DNA of 42,788 nucleotides from Verrucomicrobiota bacterium. Lineage in GTDB: Bacteria > Verrucomicrobiota > Verrucomicrobiia > Limisphaerales > CAIMTB01. The notes beneath the pieces were generated by a model. The model was not told where the DNA came from and made no database searches. It saw only the letters and a list, made by a program, of their open reading frames with translations. Made by a program: the position numbers and the translations under genes. This document shows positions 34,509 through 42,625 of this stretch, piece after piece (within the stretch, counting starts at the first letter, position 1; every line of letters begins with the position of its first letter). The stretch covers positions 1-42,788 of the forward strand of contig CAUJJW010000193.1 in the NCBI GenBank assembly GCA_963205105.1, written 5' to 3'.

Positions 34509-34736
34509 AGCCCGCCTCCCGCCGCAAACGTGGACAGGTAGTGTCCGGCTCTTCGATTGGCCCCCACGGGCGGCATATTCAGCCCTCCCGATGGGAATGA
34601 CTGACCCAGCGCGGGCGGGCCAGGGACGCCAATTCTGCCGCCGGGTTGGTCAATTCTTCCCCTCACACGTGCCGAAACCCGGCTCGTGGATTGAACATCA
34701 GCCACTTCCCAAGGGTTTTTGCGGACAAGAGGCTCA

Positions 34737-34754
34737 TGGCACGCGGACTGCTTG
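34737..34754 (+). promoter_or_regulatory. Possible sigma-54 promoter
   Basis: TGGCACGCGGACTGCTTG has GG and GC exactly 10 bp apart and matches the sigma-54 consensus TGGCACG-N4-TTGC except for one T. It lies 112 bp before the ATG at 34866. The 357-bp gap 34509-34865 otherwise shows no gene or repeat. One hit in GC-rich DNA may be chance. Confidence 0.3.
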
Positions 34755-34865
34755 TCTATGGATGGAACCTGCATGGGATTTCCGGTGCCCCTCGTCTGGC
34801 TTGGGGGAACCGGCGGCGGGAACCCGGACAAGCCATCCGTCAACCCATCCCGCCATACCCAGACG

Positions 34866-35429
34866 ATGCAAAAGCCGCCCGCGAATTTACGATTGCTTGA
34901 AGTGCCACGGCTCAAGGCCAGCCCCGAAACCCCGACCCTTCCTCCAAAACACGCCACTCACGACTGCTCCATCCTCGACTATTCGACCGAAGAACCCGGA
35001 TTTTCCGCCCATCGCGGCTTCCTTCAACCCACTCCGACCGTCCAAAGGGTCGAACTGCGATCCCCGGGACCGGACCGCTCCTGGATCGCCGATTGGATCT
35101 GTGCCCGGTTTGGACGCGATCCGTTGCCCGGCGCGCCCCGGCTGACCGTCGGCCAACGCATCCTGTCCTTCATGACGATTGCCCTCCTGCTCACCCTGGG
35201 CGTCGCGGCCGCCAACCGTTCCGTCTCCGCTTTTCAGACCGCCTGGCGCGTCACCGACACCACCACCGCACCCGCGACAGTTCCCGGCACACCCACACCA
35301 AGCCGATACGATTTCCAAAACGCCGAAGTGCCCGGGCCCTTTGAGAAAGGGGCCTCCCTCTGGAGCTCTCTTCGAAAGCACCTCCGCCTGACACCCCGGG
35401 ACATCCCATCACCCAAGGCCGGACAATGA
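34866..35429 (+). CDS. Hypothetical single-pass membrane protein
   Basis: Unrecognised protein of 187 residues from ATG 34866. The first ~105 residues are polar and Pro-rich with no clear fold. One strong hydrophobic segment, RILSFMTIALLLTLGVAAANRS, lies near 100-121. A Thr/Pro-rich stretch (TDTTTAPATVPGTPTPS) and a basic end (SSLRKHLRLTPRDIPSPKAGQ) follow. This would place the N-terminal half in the cytoplasm and a short linker outside, as in anchor or accessory proteins, but no family could be named. The stop overlaps the next small ORF by 4 bp (ATGA). A possible sigma-54 promoter lies upstream. Existence as a gene is likely but not certain. Confidence 0.5.
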   Translation: MQKPPANLRLLEVPRLKASPETPTLPPKHATHDCSILDYSTEEPGFSAHRGFLQPTPTVQRVELRSPGPDRSWIADWICARFGRDPLPGAPRLTVGQRILSFMTIALLLTLGVAAANRSVSAFQTAWRVTDTTTAPATVPGTPTPSRYDFQNAEVPGPFEKGASLWSSLRKHLRLTPRDIPSPKAGQ

Positions 35430-35692
35430 ACTCCCGCCGACATAACCGCCGCTTCCACGCCAACTCGCGCCAACCGGGAAGTCTCGGGCGACTGCTTCCC
35501 AAACCCATCCCAACCCTCGATGGCATCCGGAACATCGCGGCGCCTCCGACCGCTCCCAAATCCAAAATCTTCAAGCTGCCTCCGCAGAACCCGCCAACCT
35601 TCGTGGTCCAGGTGCGTTTCGTCGTGGCGCCCTTGACGAAAAAACCCACGCCAGGTTCGCAGCCTCAGGGCAGCGCATCCGCCCCGACCTGA
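35426..35692 (+). CDS. Small basic hypothetical protein
   Basis: Possible protein of 88 residues, basic and Pro-rich (MNSRRHNRRFHANSRQPG..., NPPTFVVQVRFVVAPLTKK). Its ATG overlaps the stop of the preceding membrane protein as ATGA, which favours coupled translation. It overlaps the 3' end of the convergent beta-helix gene by 28 bp and has no recognisable domain, which argues against it. It could be a small partner of the upstream membrane protein or a spurious frame. Confidence 0.33.
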   Translation: MNSRRHNRRFHANSRQPGSLGRLLPKPIPTLDGIRNIAAPPTAPKSKIFKLPPQNPPTFVVQVRFVVAPLTKKPTPGSQPQGSASAPT

Positions 35693-37401
35693 CGGAGCGG
35701 ACTGGCCTCGGCCTGCCGGAGATCTCCGGCATCGGCATCCACCCAAAGCGGCGACACCCCATACGTGCCGCCGCTCTCTGCCGTCGGCAGCGTCGGCCGA
35801 CTCCGCGCCGGTTGGTCCAGGCAATACCAGCCGTTCCGCGCAAAATGAAACGTCGCGGGCGCCGTGCCTGCACCCACGTTCACGCCTCCCGACGACCACT
35901 GACTTGAGTGGAACACCACCAGGTTGTCGGTGAACCGCCCATTCCGTGACGGCACGAATCCCGGCGCCGTCGTCTCCTGCAACACGCGGATCGCCCAACG
36001 CTCCGGCCGATAGATCGTGTTGAACCGCACCTCGGCGCCGTCCACCCCGACGAACGCAATCGGCGCCGCCGTCCCAAGGAAGGTGTTGCCTTCCACCCGA
36101 ATATCCTTGGCCTCCCAATGCTCCCCGGTCGCCTCCAACGGCGGCCGGAAAAAGGTCAATCCGGTGCTCCCTCCGATGTTCACCCCGCGCGAACCTGCGT
36201 GCTCGAACCGGTTCCTTCGAATCACCACGTTCCGACTCCCGCCCTTGGTCTGAACCCCGTTCGCCCCCTCGGAAGCCGTCGACGGCAGATGCCGGAACAC
36301 GTTGTTCACGATCAACCCGTCGTGACAGCCCACCATGTCGACCCCGGAACCACCCGTGCCCCAGCGCTCCACCGTGCATCCCTCCACCCGAAACGCCACC
36401 ACCCCCGACAGTTTGATCCCGTCCCGGTTTCCCGTCGGGCCCACGTCCACAATCCGCAACCGCCGCAACACCACCTCCCGCGCCGGTGTGGCAAACGAAC
36501 CTCCATCGTCGATGTTCAAGCCGTTGCCCGTCGCTCCGCGAATCACCAGGTCCCGCAATTCCACAAACGCCGGATCCGTGAGTTGAATGCCGTTGGCTCC
36601 ACCCTCGATCACTGGTGGATTCGCCGGATCCGCCGCCGCGATCACCACCGGCTGCTCCATGGTTCCCCGGAGGTTGGCGAACGAAAAACCGCCCGGATAC
36701 GTGCCCGGCGCCATCCGAATCCAAGTGCCCGGCTGAGCCGCCGCCACTGCCGCCCGCAATCCCGCCGCATCGCGCACCGTGACTTCAGCCACGGCCGAAG
36801 TTTCGCGCGCGATGAAGAAACCCCGCGAGACGCCCGCTGCCGGCACATGCTCCATTCTCAGCAAACCGTTGGTCAGTTCCCGCGGCCCGTTCAACACCCG
36901 CCAGGCGCCCGGCAGACCACCCAAATCCATCGCTGACAAAACCTCGATGCGATCCAAACGGTCCAACGTCAGCGGCCCGGCATCCGCGTTGGCGACCCGA
37001 ATCCCGAAACCGCCCTCCGTCAGGGCGATGGGTGGCAACAACCGCAACCCAGACGCTGCCGACCTTCCACTCTTCATGAAACCTGCCTCCGTAACGGCGC
37101 TCGTCCTGCCTACCGTAGCGGCGCTCGTCCTGCCTACCGTAGCGGCGGGCGTCCCGCCTGCCGTAGAGGGGGGCGTCTCGCCCCCCGGAATCCCCGATCC
37201 ATGGCCGGCCGACATGGCGCCTGCCCCGGCGTGGCTCCCGAACAGCATGACCAGCCAACCAGCGATCCCACGCCCGTAGCTCACCTGCCTCCTGATCGCC
37301 GCGGACCACCCCAACCAGCCAGCAGGGATCTCGTTCATCCCGCCAACCAACCAGACCAGGAACGTCCCGACAAGCCACGCTTCCCTGCCGCAGGCGCCCA
37401 T
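35665..37401 (-). CDS. Exported right-handed parallel beta-helix protein with module A in frame
   Basis: Secreted protein of about 578 residues from ATG 37401 (ATG 37338 or 37077 are alternatives). Hydrophobic stretches WLVGTFLVWLVGG and AGWLVMLFGSHAGAGAM could serve as signal peptide. Residues ~70-108 are translated from repeat module A (IPGGETPPSTAGGTPAATVGRTSAATVGRTSA). A beta-domain follows, with SAMDLGGLPGAWRVLNGPRELTNGLLRMEH. From ~215 onward the beta-helix carries recurring coils (FVELRDLVIRGATGNGLNID, VVLRRLRIVDVGPTGNRDGI, DGLIVNNVFRHLPS, NVVIRRNRFEHAGSRGVNIG). This is the fold of chondroitinase-B and pectate-lyase-like polysaccharide enzymes. Active-site residues cannot be assigned, so a lyase role is inference. 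ATG 37077 lies just after the repeat and would remove both signal and insert. Confidence 0.8.
   Translation of the reverse strand: MGACGREAWLVGTFLVWLVGGMNEIPAGWLGWSAAIRRQVSYGRGIAGWLVMLFGSHAGAGAMSAGHGSGIPGGETPPSTAGGTPAATVGRTSAATVGRTSAVTEAGFMKSGRSAASGLRLLPPIALTEGGFGIRVANADAGPLTLDRLDRIEVLSAMDLGGLPGAWRVLNGPRELTNGLLRMEHVPAAGVSRGFFIARETSAVAEVTVRDAAGLRAAVAAAQPGTWIRMAPGTYPGGFSFANLRGTMEQPVVIAAADPANPPVIEGGANGIQLTDPAFVELRDLVIRGATGNGLNIDDGGSFATPAREVVLRRLRIVDVGPTGNRDGIKLSGVVAFRVEGCTVERWGTGGSGVDMVGCHDGLIVNNVFRHLPSTASEGANGVQTKGGSRNVVIRRNRFEHAGSRGVNIGGSTGLTFFRPPLEATGEHWEAKDIRVEGNTFLGTAAPIAFVGVDGAEVRFNTIYRPERWAIRVLQETTAPGFVPSRNGRFTDNLVVFHSSQWSSGGVNVGAGTAPATFHFARNGWYCLDQPARSRPTLPTAESGGTYGVSPLWVDADAGDLRQAEASPLRQVGADALP
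37089..37205 (+). repeat. Repeat module A with an expanded 24-bp unit, inside the beta-helix ORF
   Basis: Units start at 37089, 37113 and 37137. The first two end in CGTCCTGCCTA; the third is the canonical CCGTAGCGGCGGGCGTCCCG unit. The second hairpin GGGGGGCGTCTCGCCCCCC follows. The 24-bp period keeps the reading frame of the minus-strand gene. Confidence 0.88.
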
Positions 37402-37437
37402 CCTCGCCAAACTGCACGGCCCATGGTGGACCGTCCC

Positions 37438-39627
37438 TCAGTACTCCACGATCAACTCCCGCGGACTGGACGTGTTCTCAAAGCGAATCCAGAGCAGACG
37501 TTCCGCCGCATCCCAACGCCAACCCGTCAGCGGTTCGCCCGCCAACGTGATCCGCTTGGGTTCTTGCGCCGACTGGAGCAGCACGATCGCGGGCGTGTTC
37601 GCCACCCCTTCCACCCTCCAACGGCCGTTCGGGCCATCGGCGTCCAGCGGCAAGGTCTTGCACGCCGCCGCCAACACCGTCGTTCCAGTGGCCTGCCGTC
37701 GATCGAGATCGAGGAGAAACCACCGACTGCCCGGCGACAGCGTCACCTCGCGTCGCACCCGGAGTTCCGGATCAAACAGATTCACGAAACGCCCCTGCAG
37801 CACCTTGGGCACAGCCTCCACCGATTCATCCAAGCCCGCCGCGATCCGGTAGGGTCCCCGGTCCAGCAGGAGATAGTTGGTTTCCCGCCAGGTCAGCCCG
37901 GGATCGTGTTTTGCTGCGGTTCGGATCAACGCCAACCACCGGGCATCGCCGTCCGCGCTCTCCGCGATTTTGGACGGACGCTCGCGGCGCCACACCACCA
38001 GGCCCTGGCCAAGTTTCATGGAGTCTTCCACCGACGCCGCCTTCTCCGGTGGATCTGCGTTCCAGCCCAGTTGCTCGAAGAGATGTTCCCGCGGCGTCGC
38101 GTAACGGAGCCCGTCCGAATTCCACCAGTCCCGAACCTTGCTGTACGCATCCGAGTCGTCATCACAGATGACCAGCAAACCACCGGCACGGACCCACTCC
38201 ACCAAGGGCGGGTGCACGTCCGGCGCCAGCGGTTTCTGACCGTGGTAACTCAGCATCAGCAGGTCAAAATCCTTCAAGTAACCGGGCACGGTGAGGTTCT
38301 CCAACTGCACCGGGGTCACGGGCATGCCCCGTTTGAGCAACGGCAGCGCCAACCCGTACACGTGACTCAGGTGCGGATCGCTGGGCGTCGGTTCGCCGCG
38401 CTGGAACATGAGCGAATCGCTGACCACCACACCCAACCGCGTGGTGCCGCAGTCCCAGCGGTTCGTTGGTTGCCGCAGATCGTTCAGGGCGTTGAAGACC
38501 GTCTGGAGCTCGGTGGCGTAAGCCGGCGGAATGGGTTCGCGTTCGTCCCGCTTGAGCTTCTTCGGATACGTCCCGCCGAACACCCGCTCCGGCCATGGCG
38601 CGACTTCGTATTGCCACACGTCCGGTTGCAGCAACGAGGCCACCAGCGTGGATTCCCAGTTCACCCGGTAGTCTTCCCAATCATGGTCCGGGTTGTCCTC
38701 GATGGGATCGTTCAGGTACCAGACCGACCGGCCCGTGGAGCGCACGAGGTTCTGCATCGATCCGTATTCGAGAAAGGCCGTTTCAAAGGTGCGCTCCTTC
38801 AACACGCCCCGAAAACGGTTCGGAGTCCGCGACGTGCCCGTCCAAACCTGCGCGATGTAGCCGTCGCAACCCGCCAATCGGGCCAGACTCGATTCCGGAC
38901 TCACAATCCGCCAGTGGGCGTAGTTCAGCAGGCTGTGCGTTGGCACATAGCAGCGGACCTTTTTGCCCGTGCGCCGGTTCCAGTCCTGGATGTGATCGAA
39001 CACCTGCTGCAAGGCGCGCCGGTAGAGGAAATACTTCAGCTTCGAGGACCGCCATTGTGCGTCCACGCTCCCATGAGGCGGCTGCCAGTCCTCGCCGTAG
39101 TGCTTCTTCCATTCGCGCTGGAACCCGGCCGAGTAACCGCCCCGCACCCAGAATTCCGGTTCCTCCAGGTGGATGGCTTCGACATCGGCGTCCAACGCGC
39201 GCTGCACGCCCACGCAGAGAAACTTCCCGAAGTTCTCGCCGGGACACATGTAGTAGACGTCGCCACCGTGACTGATCTTCTTCCCGGCCCGATCCGTCTG
39301 CGCTTCGTCCTCGTGATTCACGCCGTCGAAACGCCCGTACAAGTAGTCCTGGTATTGCCCCCAAGACACTCCGGTCATGACGTGAATGCGGTAGCCGCGA
39401 TCCCGCCAGGTCTTGATTCGCCCCGGCAACCCGGGATCGATCCCATACACGATCGCGACGTCCGACCGGAGATTCCCGTTCGGGCTCCACCCCTGCCCGG
39501 TCTGAAAACAGGTCCGTTCCTGAACCGAGAGCGGGTCGACCGGAAAGGGCGGCGGCAGTTCAGCCGCCTCACCGGCCATGGACACCCACCCCCCCAACAC
39601 CGCAACCGCCGCGAGAAAGCGCCTCAT
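37438..39627 (-). CDS. Exported glycoside hydrolase-like protein, family not identified
   Basis: Secreted protein of 729 residues from ATG 39627. The signal peptide is FLAAVAVLGGWVSMAGEAAE (4-23). The first ~380 residues look like a TIM-barrel glycosidase: IVYGIDPGLPGRIKTWRDRGYRIHVMTG, then VEAIHLEEPEFWVRGGYSAGFQREWKKHYGEDW. The latter resembles a beta-galactosidase-type barrel, with acidic candidates in HLEEPEFW. Residues ~390-520 resemble a glutamine-amidotransferase-like domain (LGVVVSDSLMF, FDLLMLSYHGQKPL, LVEWVRAGGLLVICDDDSDA), as in GH42-like and hypothetical Planctomycete/Verrucomicrobia proteins. The last ~150 residues are beta-rich. The next gene downstream on this strand is the beta-helix protein (start 36 bp on), so both probably act on the same polysaccharide. 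The substrate is unknown. Confidence 0.75.
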   Translation of the reverse strand: MRRFLAAVAVLGGWVSMAGEAAELPPPFPVDPLSVQERTCFQTGQGWSPNGNLRSDVAIVYGIDPGLPGRIKTWRDRGYRIHVMTGVSWGQYQDYLYGRFDGVNHEDEAQTDRAGKKISHGGDVYYMCPGENFGKFLCVGVQRALDADVEAIHLEEPEFWVRGGYSAGFQREWKKHYGEDWQPPHGSVDAQWRSSKLKYFLYRRALQQVFDHIQDWNRRTGKKVRCYVPTHSLLNYAHWRIVSPESSLARLAGCDGYIAQVWTGTSRTPNRFRGVLKERTFETAFLEYGSMQNLVRSTGRSVWYLNDPIEDNPDHDWEDYRVNWESTLVASLLQPDVWQYEVAPWPERVFGGTYPKKLKRDEREPIPPAYATELQTVFNALNDLRQPTNRWDCGTTRLGVVVSDSLMFQRGEPTPSDPHLSHVYGLALPLLKRGMPVTPVQLENLTVPGYLKDFDLLMLSYHGQKPLAPDVHPPLVEWVRAGGLLVICDDDSDAYSKVRDWWNSDGLRYATPREHLFEQLGWNADPPEKAASVEDSMKLGQGLVVWRRERPSKIAESADGDARWLALIRTAAKHDPGLTWRETNYLLLDRGPYRIAAGLDESVEAVPKVLQGRFVNLFDPELRVRREVTLSPGSRWFLLDLDRRQATGTTVLAAACKTLPLDADGPNGRWRVEGVANTPAIVLLQSAQEPKRITLAGEPLTGWRWDAAERLLWIRFENTSSPRELIVEY

Positions 39628-39839
39628 ACGTCGTGAAGCATGCCGAAGCCGGGGAAGCTCCGCTCGGGAAAATCCGCGGGAAATCCAGCCGCCCGTGAGC
39701 GCCTGCCTGCCGTTGCCACCCGGGTTCCGCAGGACCTTCGGCGGCGCCGGATGCCTTCCGGGCCCCTGGGGATGGCCACTCATCTCACTCCGCAACCATC
39801 CGGCGACACCTCCGTGGCACCCTCCTCAATTCCTGAGGA

Positions 39840-41252
39840 TCAGCTTGCTGCGACTCGATTCATCCGAGTCGCGAGAAAGCGGTAAGCCACGAATGCGAAA
39901 AACACTGCCCCTACCAGGATCAGGCCCTTCCAAAAGGCGTAATCGACCAAGGCCTGGCCCCGGGACTGGGCGTCCGTCACCACCGGCCCCACCTGCGCCG
40001 TCAGCTGGCTTAAATTCGTCGAGCCAAGCGTCTGATCCAGCGTGCGCAGCAACTCGGTCAATTGCCGGGCCGCCGCTTCGAGCCGTTGCGCCGTGTCGCC
40101 ATAGTCCTGAATGCGGAAGGGTTCGCCCGGCTCTGCCGGTGCTGGTGCGGTTTCCGGCTCACCCACGCCAAAACGCTTCATCAGCGCATCGAAGGTCACC
40201 AAAGTCTTGTTGAGCGACTCCGACATCGTCCCGCCGGCGGCGAGGGTGCGCCCCACCTCCAGCGATAGCTCGCGCAGCCGACCCTCCTGTTCCTCCAGAG
40301 CGGCGAGAATCGCCTTCCGTTCCTCCGTCAGGCGATCCGGCAGCTGGGCGATCGTGGAGGTGGCCGTCTCGGCCGCCCGCCCCAGTCGGTCCGAAGTTTC
40401 CACCACGGTCTGGATCTCGGGACCGCGAGTCAGCTGATCCGCCAGCAACTCAACCTGCCACCGTAGAAGGAAAGGCGCCCGCTGCGCTGTGAACAAGGCG
40501 CGTTCGGCAAACAACCGCGTACGCGTGACCTCCTGAACCGCCGGGTCCAGGCCGGCGATCGGATCCAAACCCACCAAGGCAAAGACGCTTCCTGAGCGGG
40601 GTTCCCGTTGGTGCGCCTGACGAATGACGCGCCCAAATTCCTCAGGCCTCACCAGGAAACTGGACCGCCCTTCCGGGTTGGCTTCCCACCACTGCCGCAA
40701 GGCTTGCCGCAGTTCCGCCTCCTGTGGTGCGGTCAGCAGCCCTTGGCACAGGGCCCAGGCGTTGGTCTCCAGGGCCTGGCACGTTTTCAGCCAAGGCTGA
40801 AAGGCTGCTCCATCGGCACCCCGAGTCCAAAACTCTTCCAAGGACGTCCGGGTGCCCGTCGCCAGCACCACGAAATCAATCAGGTTCGCCCGAGGATTCG
40901 GTCCGCTGGCAATCCCTACCGCTGTTGAACCCAACATGACCTTCCAACGCAGGGCTTGGCGACGCGCCGTGTCCGTGCCCATGCGCACAGCGAATTCGTC
41001 GAGCACTGTCGTGGTCTGGCTGACGAACTCGTCGGCGTAACGCTGCAAATCCGCCTGCAGAACCGTCGGATCCAACTTGGAAGTCTTGCCGCCCGGAAGC
41101 ACCGAGGTGACGGCCTGGGTCGGCATGCGGAGGGTCTCACGCATCACACCGCAGCCCGACACAACCAGGACGCTGAGCAGCACTGCGAGCCACCGAAACG
41201 AACGAGCGATGGTTCGACGAGCTTGGGGCGATTGGATGCGTTCAGGGTCCAC
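39840..41252 (-). CDS. Lipoprotein with C-terminal membrane segment, function unknown
   Basis: Putative lipoprotein of 470 residues from GTG 41252. The signal FRWLAVLLSVLVVSGC places the acylated Cys at residue 34. ATG 41429 is also in frame but would put the signal 60 residues into the protein. The body is mostly helical, with a coiled-coil-like stretch ETSDRLGRAAETATSTIAQLPDRLTEERKAILAALEEQEGRLRELS near 300-345. The second half resembles helical methyl-accepting or phage-tail-like rods only in a general way. A strong hydrophobic segment lies near the C-terminus (GLILVGAVFFAFVAYRFLA), followed by TRMNRVAAS. A protein anchored at both ends by lipid and helix may span the periplasm. No family recognised. 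Confidence 0.7.
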   Translation of the reverse strand: MDPERIQSPQARRTIARSFRWLAVLLSVLVVSGCGVMRETLRMPTQAVTSVLPGGKTSKLDPTVLQADLQRYADEFVSQTTTVLDEFAVRMGTDTARRQALRWKVMLGSTAVGIASGPNPRANLIDFVVLATGTRTSLEEFWTRGADGAAFQPWLKTCQALETNAWALCQGLLTAPQEAELRQALRQWWEANPEGRSSFLVRPEEFGRVIRQAHQREPRSGSVFALVGLDPIAGLDPAVQEVTRTRLFAERALFTAQRAPFLLRWQVELLADQLTRGPEIQTVVETSDRLGRAAETATSTIAQLPDRLTEERKAILAALEEQEGRLRELSLEVGRTLAAGGTMSESLNKTLVTFDALMKRFGVGEPETAPAPAEPGEPFRIQDYGDTAQRLEAAARQLTELLRTLDQTLGSTNLSQLTAQVGPVVTDAQSRGQALVDYAFWKGLILVGAVFFAFVAYRFLATRMNRVAAS

Positions 41253-41448
41253 AGGTGATTCGGCGTCGATGCGCCAACGACCTGTTGTCGCAAAACCAGC
41301 ACACCGCGTCCATCGCGCCTTGGCAGCGCCCCGAGCGCGTGCCCCTTGTCTGGCGCCAACACGCTCCCGCGGATTCCGGATCGAACCTCGCGCTAAAAAA
41401 TCATCCGACCATTCGGCGGCACCGCGCATGGCATCGGCGCGCCGAGTT

Positions 41449-42462
41449 CTACGGCGACGCCGCCAACGCGGGAGGGTAGATCCGATTCCAGTCCTTTTTC
41501 ATATCCACCACCGACCAGCCCTTCGCCCGCGCTTCTTCCAGGCCCCGATCCAACCGACCGATGCTCGAGGTCCGATCATAGGCCCATTCCCTCTCGGCAT
41601 CGGTGTGGTGCACGAACACACAGAGCCGGGCACCCTTGCCCCCGGCGGTCCACTGCAGCATTTGCAGATCGCCGTCGGAGTTTCCAAAGGCGGCAAGCGG
41701 CCGACGGCCAATATGGGTCTCGATGCCCACCGGCTTCCCCTCCTTGTCGTCGATGAACTGAATCTCAGGCAGCCGAACGAGCACCGGCTTGCCGTCGCGC
41801 ATTTCGAACTTCGTCTTAATGCTGCTCCCGATCACTTGCTCGGGAGGGATGCCATAGACGCGATTGGCCCACGGGCGCATGAACTCAATCCCGCCTCCGG
41901 AGACGATATAGGTCTTGAATCCGTTGGCCCGAAGGTAGGCCAGCACCTCCAGCATTGGCTGGTAGGTCATCTCCGTGAAAAGACGGCGGGTGGTGGGATG
42001 TCTCGCGGTCGAGATCCAATCCGCAACGAGCGCTTCAAAGTCGTCGCTGGTCATGCCGGCATGGGTGGCCATCACCATCTCGATCAGCCCGTGCTCCCCC
42101 TTGGCCATCGCCGACTTCAGATCGCCTTTCAGCACGGAGGCAAACGGTTCATGGGTCGTCCACTCCGGGTGCTGGGGAGCCATGGCCCTGATACGATCGA
42201 ACACGAAAAACGCCTGGAAATAGACGGGCTGTTCGCTCCACAGGGTCCCGTCGTTGTCGAAAACTGCGATCCGCTCGGGGATGGCGACGAAGTCGGGGGA
42301 ACCCGGCCGGGTGACCTTCTCGACGAAGTCGACGACGGCCTGGCGGGACGCGCCAGCATTCCAGGAAGGCAACGGATCGGCTGCCCGGGAAACGCCGGTT
42401 CCCAGCGTGAACAGAGTCGCGGATACGATCAGTAGGAGGCTCGAGTGGAGAGAATGCATCAT
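41449..42462 (-). CDS. Exported HAD-superfamily phosphatase
   Basis: Secreted or periplasmic phosphohydrolase, 337 residues from ATG 42462; AGGGGAA lies six bases upstream, and a second ATG follows at 42459. The signal peptide is SLLLIVSATLFTLGTGVSRAAD (about 8-29). The HAD nucleophile motif is AVFDNDGTLW (Asp69, Asp71 as acid/base). Motif II is TYIVSGGGIEFMRPWANRVYGI near 190-210. Motif III/IV is AAFGNSDGDLQML near 268-280, with two metal-binding Asp. This fits the phosphoserine-phosphatase-like HAD group; exported members probably scavenge phosphate. The start codon coincides with the right end of an L module, and modules L and B lie further upstream. Confidence 0.88.
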   Translation of the reverse strand: MMHSLHSSLLLIVSATLFTLGTGVSRAADPLPSWNAGASRQAVVDFVEKVTRPGSPDFVAIPERIAVFDNDGTLWSEQPVYFQAFFVFDRIRAMAPQHPEWTTHEPFASVLKGDLKSAMAKGEHGLIEMVMATHAGMTSDDFEALVADWISTARHPTTRRLFTEMTYQPMLEVLAYLRANGFKTYIVSGGGIEFMRPWANRVYGIPPEQVIGSSIKTKFEMRDGKPVLVRLPEIQFIDDKEGKPVGIETHIGRRPLAAFGNSDGDLQMLQWTAGGKGARLCVFVHHTDAEREWAYDRTSSIGRLDRGLEEARAKGWSVVDMKKDWNRIYPPALAASP

Positions 42463-42507
42463 GGGAATTCCCCTGTTTGAAACCGACCTGCTCACAGGCC
42501 ATGAACC
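42462..42507 (-). repeat. Leader module L whose terminal ATG is the HAD start codon
   Basis: On the minus strand it starts GGTTCATGGCCTGTGAGCAG, continues GTCGGTTTCAAACAGG, and ends GGAATTCCCATG. The ATG is the start of the HAD phosphatase, and the AGGGGAA inside the module is its ribosome binding site. Confidence 0.75.
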
Positions 42508-42568
42508 GGGGGAGGCGGGGGAATTACGATTAAGATTAGGAGTAGGAGTACGATGAGGAGGGGAGGGC
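42508..42568. repeat. Purine-rich low-complexity stretch
   Basis: Short imperfect repeats of GATTA, AGGAGTA and GATGAGGAGG on the plus strand lie between two L modules. No gene seen. Confidence 0.5.
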
Positions 42569-42625
42569 AGGTTCATGGAGAGGAGCGTTTTCCAAAAATA
42601 GGACATGTATTGGGGCCATGAACCG
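42569..42625 (-). repeat. Leader module L (variant b), distal copy before the HAD gene
   Basis: On the minus strand it starts GGTTCATGGCCCCAATACA, continues TGTCCTATTTTTGGAAAACG, and ends CTCCTCTCCATGAACC. The inverted ends GGTTCATGG and CCATGAACC are perfect. The terminal ATG is in frame with the HAD gene downstream. Confidence 0.8.

Noticed and set aside
35234..36724. A 496-codon minus-strand frame across the beta-helix gene end and the two small ORFs
   Set aside because: It is Gly/Arg-rich without domains and conflicts with the beta-helix frame, which shows clear repeating coils.
37089..37160. CRISPR array or VNTR unrelated to module A
   Set aside because: The 24-bp units are contiguous and are versions of the first hairpin of module A; there are no spacers.
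37201..39636. An 811-codon plus-strand frame opposite the glycosidase-like gene
   Set aside because: It has no domain and is rich in Arg, His and Pro; the minus-strand gene has a signal peptide and plausible folds.
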